DNA of 19,114 nucleotides, from assembly GCA_020627425.1 (NCBI GenBank), contig JAHKXX010000056.1, positions 1-19,114 on the forward strand. The letters are read 5' to 3'. A program made the position numbers and the translations under genes. The DNA comes from a bacterium (GTDB lineage: Bacteria > Bacillota > Clostridia > Oscillospirales > Acutalibacteraceae). The notes below the pieces were generated by a model. It did not search any database, had not been told where the DNA came from, and worked only from the letters and a program-made list of their open reading frames with translations. Positions 15,637 to 19,114 of this stretch are shown one piece after another; the stretch's first letter is position 1, and each line of letters starts with the position of its first letter.

Positions 15637-16431
15637 ATGAAGCTTGATTTTATTGACAAAGGAAAGGAGTTTGACTTTGGTCGAACGTCTGAGGATTACG
15701 CAAGGTACCGTAATATATATCCCGGGAGTATGTTTGAAAAACTGATCGCTTTCGGGATCGGTAAACGAGGTCAGAAAATTCTTGATCTCGGCAGCGGTAC
15801 GGCTGTACTGCCGATCAATTTATATCAAACCGGAGCGAAATTCACCGCTACGGATATTTCCGAAAATCAGGTACGTTACGGCAGGCATCTCGTTGAAGAA
15901 AAAGGTATAGATAACATAGATTTCAAAGTGTGTTCCGCAGAAAAAACGGGATTTACCGATAACAGCTTTGATGTTGTAACAGCGGTACAATGCTTTCAAT
16001 ATTTTAACGCTTTTAAAGCAACGAATGAGATCAGACGGATCTTAAAGCCTCACGGACTGTTCTGCAAGATCTTTATGGATTGGCTGCCTTATGAGGACGA
16101 GATCATCGGAGAGTTTGAAAGTCTTGTTTTAAAATACAATCCAAATTGGAGCGGAAATGGTTTCAAAATATTCAGGTACACATATCCGGACTGGGCTGAC
16201 GAAAAATTCAATATTGAAACAATACATTCATATGATGCTACTCTTGAATTTACAAAAGAAGCGTGGATCGGAAGGATCAAAACCTGCAGAGGCGTCGGCG
16301 CAAGCTTATCTGATAATGATATCCGGAGATTTGAAGTTGAATACCGTAATATGCTGCAAAAATACAATGAACCTTTGCTTTTAAAGCATCAGATACATAT
16401 TGAGATCTACAGGTCAACTAAGGCGGAGTGA
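15637..16431 (+). CDS. Class I SAM-dependent methyltransferase
   Basis: A 264-residue soluble protein of the UbiE/type 11 methyltransferase kind. The SAM-binding motif ILDLGSGTAVLP is at about 48-59, followed by the acidic strand end TATDIS, the motif around FDVVTAVQCFQYFNA, and RRILKPHG after it, which is the normal order for the family. The C-terminal part (from about 150) is more variable and probably holds the acceptor site. The start follows AGGAG by 8 nt. It is a single-gene unit with its own promoter, unlinked to any pathway gene here, so the substrate (small molecule is usual for this family) is unknown. Confidence 0.85.
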   Translation: MKLDFIDKGKEFDFGRTSEDYARYRNIYPGSMFEKLIAFGIGKRGQKILDLGSGTAVLPINLYQTGAKFTATDISENQVRYGRHLVEEKGIDNIDFKVCSAEKTGFTDNSFDVVTAVQCFQYFNAFKATNEIRRILKPHGLFCKIFMDWLPYEDEIIGEFESLVLKYNPNWSGNGFKIFRYTYPDWADEKFNIETIHSYDATLEFTKEAWIGRIKTCRGVGASLSDNDIRRFEVEYRNMLQKYNEPLLLKHQIHIEIYRSTKAE

Positions 16432-16541
16432 AATGGATCAAATGCTTTGCCCATACATTCTGAGTTTTTTAAAGCTCTGCTTTCGACAGGCAGCAGATGA
16501 GGATCATCTCTTGTCTCTTTATGGTATATAGTGATCAATGC

Positions 16542-16572
16542 AAAAAAATAACCGCAGATACGATTCTGCGGT
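16542..16572 (-). terminator. Intrinsic terminator of the small membrane-protein pair
   Basis: ACCGCAGA (16551-16558) pairs with TCTGCGGT (16565-16572). On the - strand it is followed by a T-run (16549-16542). It lies 30 nt past the stop of the second gene. On the + strand it is followed by a weak T-rich run and may also stop the methyltransferase transcript. Confidence 0.8.
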
Positions 16573-16602
16573 CATTCTTTATCAAAAAGCTCGAAATATA
16601 GC

Positions 16603-16899
16603 CTATTTCTCTTTTTTAGTGGTTTTTTCATCAGGATCGGTTTTTGTTTTAGAGGCGTTTTTAATTCTCATATAGTAGAGCAGCACAACAACGAGAACCA
16701 CAAGGGTCACACCCCGATATATCCAGACATAGTAGCCGCCCATAAGATCAATATCAGGCGACAGCGCATTCACGAGCCACCATGCTCCCATAAACAGGAA
16801 GTAGCCCGACAGCAGACACACAGCCTTATTTTCTTTACGGTATCTTACAAAAAGTATCACAGCCACTACAAACCACAATACTGAATATACATAATTCAT
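16603..16899 (-). CDS. Small three-TM membrane protein
   Basis: A 98-residue membrane protein with three predicted hydrophobic spans (about 3-18, 27-44, 57-76) and a lysine-rich charged tail, probably cytoplasmic. It follows its upstream neighbour by 12 nt, and its GGAG site lies just beyond that gene's stop codon, so the two are co-translated. Size, three-span layout, a tryptophan-rich second span (GAWWLV against GVWLLV) and a basic tail match the neighbour, so they look like diverged tandem paralogs. Family not recognised; no enzyme motif. Confidence 0.7.
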   Translation of the reverse strand: MNYVYSVLWFVVAVILFVRYRKENKAVCLLSGYFLFMGAWWLVNALSPDIDLMGGYYVWIYRGVTLVVLVVVLLYYMRIKNASKTKTDPDEKTTKKEK

Positions 16900-16911
16900 A
16901 ACAGTACTCCG

Positions 16912-17202
16912 TCAGGGCTTTTTTCTTGGTGCGCGGGATTTTTTTGTTTTCTTTCCTGACAGCATGAAAATACTGACAAACAGATACAAGCCCAGCAATA
17001 TAAGGACAATATAGTTTATAACGCTCATAAACACATTATCGGGAATAAACTGTCTCATTATATAATCAACGAGCAGCCACACACCCTCAAATATAAAAAG
17101 CATAGCCACGGGTCTATAGTGCGGAAAGCTTCTGAGTCTCGGCGTATACATTACCGCGCCGATAGCCAGACATACCGCAGCCGCAATTATAGCAAGTATC
17201 AT
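16912..17202 (-). CDS. Small three-TM membrane protein, paralog of the next gene
   Basis: A 96-residue membrane protein: spans at about 2-18, 33-50 and 60-81, then a basic tail (KKTKKSRAPRKKP). It starts with an ATG 10 nt after GAGGCGG and is the first gene of a two-gene unit. Family not recognised. The basic tail and lack of signal peptide suggest a small inner-membrane protein with the C-terminus in the cytoplasm. Its promoter lies at the edge of repeat copy C. Confidence 0.7.
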   Translation of the reverse strand: MILAIIAAAVCLAIGAVMYTPRLRSFPHYRPVAMLFIFEGVWLLVDYIMRQFIPDNVFMSVINYIVLILLGLYLFVSIFMLSGKKTKKSRAPRKKP

Positions 17203-17234
17203 TTTTTACACACCGCCTCTCATCTTATATATAC

Positions 17235-17263
17235 ATTATACTAACTGTAGAAACAAATTGCAA
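17235..17263 (-). promoter_or_regulatory. Promoter of the small membrane-protein pair
   Basis: On the - strand TTGCAA (17258-17263) and TATAAT (17235-17240) with a 17-bp spacer. The -35 box is 3 bp from the first unit of repeat copy C. Confidence 0.6.
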
Positions 17264-17265
17264 GT

Positions 17266-17577
17266 AATTTCTGCCCGGTGCCCGGGCTGTCAATTTCTGC
17301 CCGGCGCCCGGGCTGTCAATTCGCGCACTCTACTTGGTGTTACCGCCTACTTTATGGCACGCGTACGAATTTGACTTATTGTCCCTCTCAGTCCGCGACA
17401 CGCCGCCGGCGAGCCGCCGGTGGCAATTCGCGCACTCTACTTGGTGTTACCACCTACTTTATGGCACGCGTACGAATTTGACTTATTGTCCCTCTCAGTC
17501 CGCGACACGCCGCACAGGGCGGCGCTTACGCTAATTTACAGAGCAGACAGATTTTTTGTCTGCTCTGATTTTTTATC
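17266..17577 (+). repeat. Dispersed structured repeat, copy C, with tandem duplications
   Basis: Two 26-bp head-hairpin units (17266-17291 and 17292-17317, one difference) are followed by two 90-bp copies of head plus core (17317-17406 and 17424-17513, period 107, one difference). Hairpins: 17273-17287 (GCCCGG-TGC-CCGGGC), 17299-17313 (loop CGC), 17406-17420 (CCGGCG-AGC-CGCCGG), and the second class at 17508-17524 (CGCCGC-ACAGG-GCGGCG). The tail differs from other copies and ends in a terminator-like hairpin at 17539-17575. Confidence 0.88.
17539..17575 (+). terminator. Terminator-like hairpin at the tail of repeat C
   Basis: CAGAGCAGAC (17539-17548) pairs with GTCTGCTCTG (17558-17567), then ATTTTTTA. 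The T-run is on the + strand, but no + strand gene lies upstream for over 1 kb, so it would end a transcript that starts in or near the repeat. Confidence 0.65.
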
Positions 17578-17701
17578 TACATAACAGTTTAATAAATTAT
17601 TATATGAATAATGAATACAGAAAGCGTAAAACTAAAAATGAATAATGATTGTGAGAAATTCACATCAAACTTGCTATACTGCTTTTGTGGAGACAATAAG
17701 T

Positions 17702-17865
17702 AGAATAGACAAGTATACTCGCCTCTTCTCCAAAGCAGCACGAGCGGCGCCCCGAGCGCCGTGAGGCGGACGGGGCGGTATAATAAACCAAGCTTGTACG
17801 CGTGCTACTAAGGTAGGCGGTAACAAAAAGCTACAGTGCGCGGATCGGGTGCGCAGGCACTGCGC
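17702..17865 (-). repeat. Dispersed structured repeat, copy D, directly after galE
   Basis: Read on the - strand: head hairpin 17851-17865 (GCGCAG-TGC-CTGCGC) only 2 nt past the galE stop, GATCCGCGCACTGTAG, the core as GCACGCGTAC (17795-17804), GGTTTATTATACCGCC, then the second hairpin 17745-17761 (CGGCGC-TCGGG-GCGCCG) and the tail GCTGCTTTG...GTATACTTGTC. It is the most diverged copy and faces copy C tail to tail. Unlike the other four it sits at a gene's 3' end. Confidence 0.8.
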
Positions 17866-17867
17866 GA

Positions 17868-18878
17868 TTACTTTATCCCGTCCGGGTTTTTTGTCTGGAA
17901 GTTCCATGTATCTTCGCACATTTTGTCTATACCCAGTTCTGCATGCCAGTTAAGCTCTGTATTTGCCTTTGCAGCGTCTGCATAAAAGGCAGGCAGATCA
18001 CCGGCTCTGCGATCTCCGATAACGTAGTTTAGTGCTTTGCCGCTTGCTTTTTCAAATGCGTGAATAATATCAAGTACACTATAACCTACTCCGTTGCCGA
18101 TATTATAAGCTTCACACCCCGTGCTGTCCATGATCTTTGCCACAGCGCACAGATGAGCCTTTGCAAGGTCAACAACGTGTATATAGTCACGGATACACGT
18201 GCCGTCCTTTGTATCGTAGTCACCGCCGAAAACAGTAAGCTGCGGAAGCTTACCGATAGCTACGCGTGATATGTAGGGCATAAGATTATTGGGTATACCG
18301 TTGGGATCCTCACCGATAAGACCGCTTGAATGAGCGCCTATAGGATTAAAGTATCTGAGAAGTGAGATACTCCACTCATTGTCGGAAGCATAAACGTCCT
18401 CAAGGATCTTTTCGATAAAGTGTTTGGTTCTGCCGTAGGGGCTGCTTACATCGCCGGTAGGCATATCTTCTTTATAGGGGATAGGATTATTGCCGTAAAC
18501 CGTAGCGGACGAGCTGAACACGATTTTTTTACAATTAAACTCATTCATAATTTCAAACAGCACAACGCTGCCCGATATATTATTATCGTAGTAGGTCAGC
18601 GGAAGCTTTGTGGATTCACCCACAGCCTTCAGTCCTGCGAAATGAATTACCGCGTCTATCTTATTCTCTGAAAATACCTTTCTGAGACCTTCTTTATCTC
18701 TTATATCGCAGTCATAGCTTTTGAGCTTTTTACCTGTTATTTTTTCCACGCGGTTCAGTACCTCGGGAACGCTGTTATAGTAGTTATCAACAACTACTAC
18801 CTCATAGTCTGCTTCAAGCAGCTCTACGCACGTATGACTTCCTATATATCCTGCTCCGCCCGTAACCAATATAGCCAT
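17868..18878 (-). CDS. galE: UDP-glucose 4-epimerase
   Basis: A 336-residue NAD-dependent enzyme that interconverts UDP-glucose and UDP-galactose; length matches the E. coli enzyme (338). The N-terminal NAD motif is VTGGAGYIGSH (5-15), the aspartate DN at 31-32 follows strand 2, SSSATVYG holds catalytic S124, and SPYGRTK gives the Y148/K152 pair. Substrate-side motifs such as LRYFNPIGAH and IRDYIHV are intact. AAGGAG lies 9 nt before the ATG. Monocistronic as far as visible, with its own promoter. It could feed UDP-galactose to surface glycan synthesis, including the GlfT2-like enzyme, but it is 8 kb away and in a separate unit. Confidence 0.97.
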   Translation of the reverse strand: MAILVTGGAGYIGSHTCVELLEADYEVVVVDNYYNSVPEVLNRVEKITGKKLKSYDCDIRDKEGLRKVFSENKIDAVIHFAGLKAVGESTKLPLTYYDNNISGSVVLFEIMNEFNCKKIVFSSSATVYGNNPIPYKEDMPTGDVSSPYGRTKHFIEKILEDVYASDNEWSISLLRYFNPIGAHSSGLIGEDPNGIPNNLMPYISRVAIGKLPQLTVFGGDYDTKDGTCIRDYIHVVDLAKAHLCAVAKIMDSTGCEAYNIGNGVGYSVLDIIHAFEKASGKALNYVIGDRRAGDLPAFYADAAKANTELNWHAELGIDKMCEDTWNFQTKNPDGIK

Positions 18879-18928
18879 TTATCTTATCTCCTTTTTATAC
18901 ATAATCCAGGCTCCTCGCCCGCTTCCCT

Positions 18929-18957
18929 ATTATACCGCGGAGTGCCTCCGCAGTCAA
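18929..18957 (-). promoter_or_regulatory. Promoter of galE with a repeat hairpin as spacer
   Basis: On the - strand TTGACT (18952-18957) and a perfect TATAAT (18929-18934) are 17 bp apart. Fifteen of the spacer bases are the repeat E hairpin GCGGAG-loop-CTCCGC (18937-18951). The leader is about 44 nt and contains the AAGGAG site. Confidence 0.7.
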
Positions 18958-19114
18958 GCGGAGTGCCTGCGGCGGAGTGCCTCCGCGGTCGATTCGCGGC
19001 AGCGTGACGCTGCACCCCAATCCGCGCACTCGAGTCAGTATTACCCACCGACTTTGTTGGCACGCGTACGAGCGGGGTTTATTGTCCCTCTCCTTCCGCG
19101 CCACAGCACACAGG
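18937..19114 (+). repeat. Dispersed structured repeat, copy E, cut by the window end
   Basis: Head hairpins at 18937-18951 and 18972-18986 (both GCGGAG-TGC-CTCCGC), a degenerate one between them, and an extra one at 18999-19013 (GCAGCG-TGA-CGCTGC). Then CAATCCGCGCACTCGAG, the core GGCACGCGTACGAGCGGGG at about 19060-19078, TTTATTGTCCCTCTC, and CAGCAC-ACAGG (19104-19114), the first half of the second hairpin. The core matches copy A with one mismatch over about 58 bp. Confidence 0.85.

Noticed and set aside
16433..16531. 32-codon frame just after the methyltransferase stop
   Set aside because: A GGAG lies close by, but spacing is only about 4 nt and the peptide resembles nothing known; chance is as likely.
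17278..17534. Short + strand frames giving repeated FAHSTWCY-like peptides
   Set aside because: They come from the tandem copies of repeat C. The peptides recur because the DNA repeats, they have no ribosome sites, and similar frames in copies B and D have different reading frames and ends.
1..19114. CRISPR array
   Set aside because: The repeats are longer, dispersed, in both orientations and lack regular unique spacers; no cas gene is present.
1..19114. Insertion sequence ends
   Set aside because: No transposase, and I could not identify matching terminal inverted repeats with target duplications around any copy, though a non-autonomous element is not excluded.

Overview
The window reads as a chromosomal segment of a low-to-moderate GC Firmicute of class Clostridia, most likely a Ruminococcus-like member of the Oscillospiraceae. 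This is an inference from gene content (a compact folate operon with an HD protein, a short Orn/Lys/Arg decarboxylase, a GlfT2-like glycosyltransferase next to a pyruvyl transferase/FrhB fusion, a probable DUF6514 protein), strong AAGGAG/AGGAGG ribosome binding sites, and sigma-A type promoters with 17-18 bp spacers. I see no rRNA, tRNA, CRISPR array, transposase or phage gene.

Layout. 1-167: a GC-rich dispersed repeat (copy A). 161-2912: a + strand folate operon (HD-domain protein, folP, a folB-folK fusion, folA), with three of the four genes joined by short gaps or 4-nt overlaps, ending in an intrinsic terminator. 2937-9890: a - strand cell-surface glycan operon read in the order GlfT2-like glycosyltransferase, a 1325-residue multidomain protein (pyruvyl transferase, ferredoxin, FrhB, second pyruvyl transferase, C-terminal ILEI/FAM3-like domain), and a hexapeptide-repeat acyltransferase. 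9917-11281: a - strand PLP-dependent amino-acid decarboxylase and its promoter. 11276-11617: repeat copy B. 11841-12229: a small DUF6514-like gene. 12582-12721: a candidate ~105-nt small RNA. 12723-15516: a P2A-type (Ca2+) ATPase with a TTG start and an inverted repeat covering its ribosome binding site. 15573-16431: a SAM-dependent methyltransferase. 16542-17263: two small paralogous membrane proteins on the - strand. 17266-17577 and 17702-17865: repeat copies C and D with facing tails. 17868-18957: galE on the - strand. 18937-19114: repeat copy E, cut by the window end.

The most unusual signal is the dispersed repeat. Five copies lie in 19 kb, all intergenic. Each has a head preceded by 15-nt hairpins (6-bp stem, 3-nt loop), a conserved core centred on GGCACGCGTAC, and a second hairpin with a 5-nt loop. 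Stem sequences differ between copies but pairing is kept, the mark of a selected structure. In four copies the head edge lies at the -35 box of a gene transcribed away from the repeat (fol operon, decarboxylase, membrane pair, galE); in three of these the repeat edge itself forms the -35 box. I read it as a previously unnamed structured repeat that also supplies or borders promoters. It may be a structured RNA family or a small non-autonomous mobile element.

The second notable item is the multidomain glycan protein, which joins two diverged pyruvyl transferase domains to an iron-sulfur/FrhB redox module and a C-terminal domain resembling eukaryotic FAM3/ILEI domains with its two halves in swapped order.
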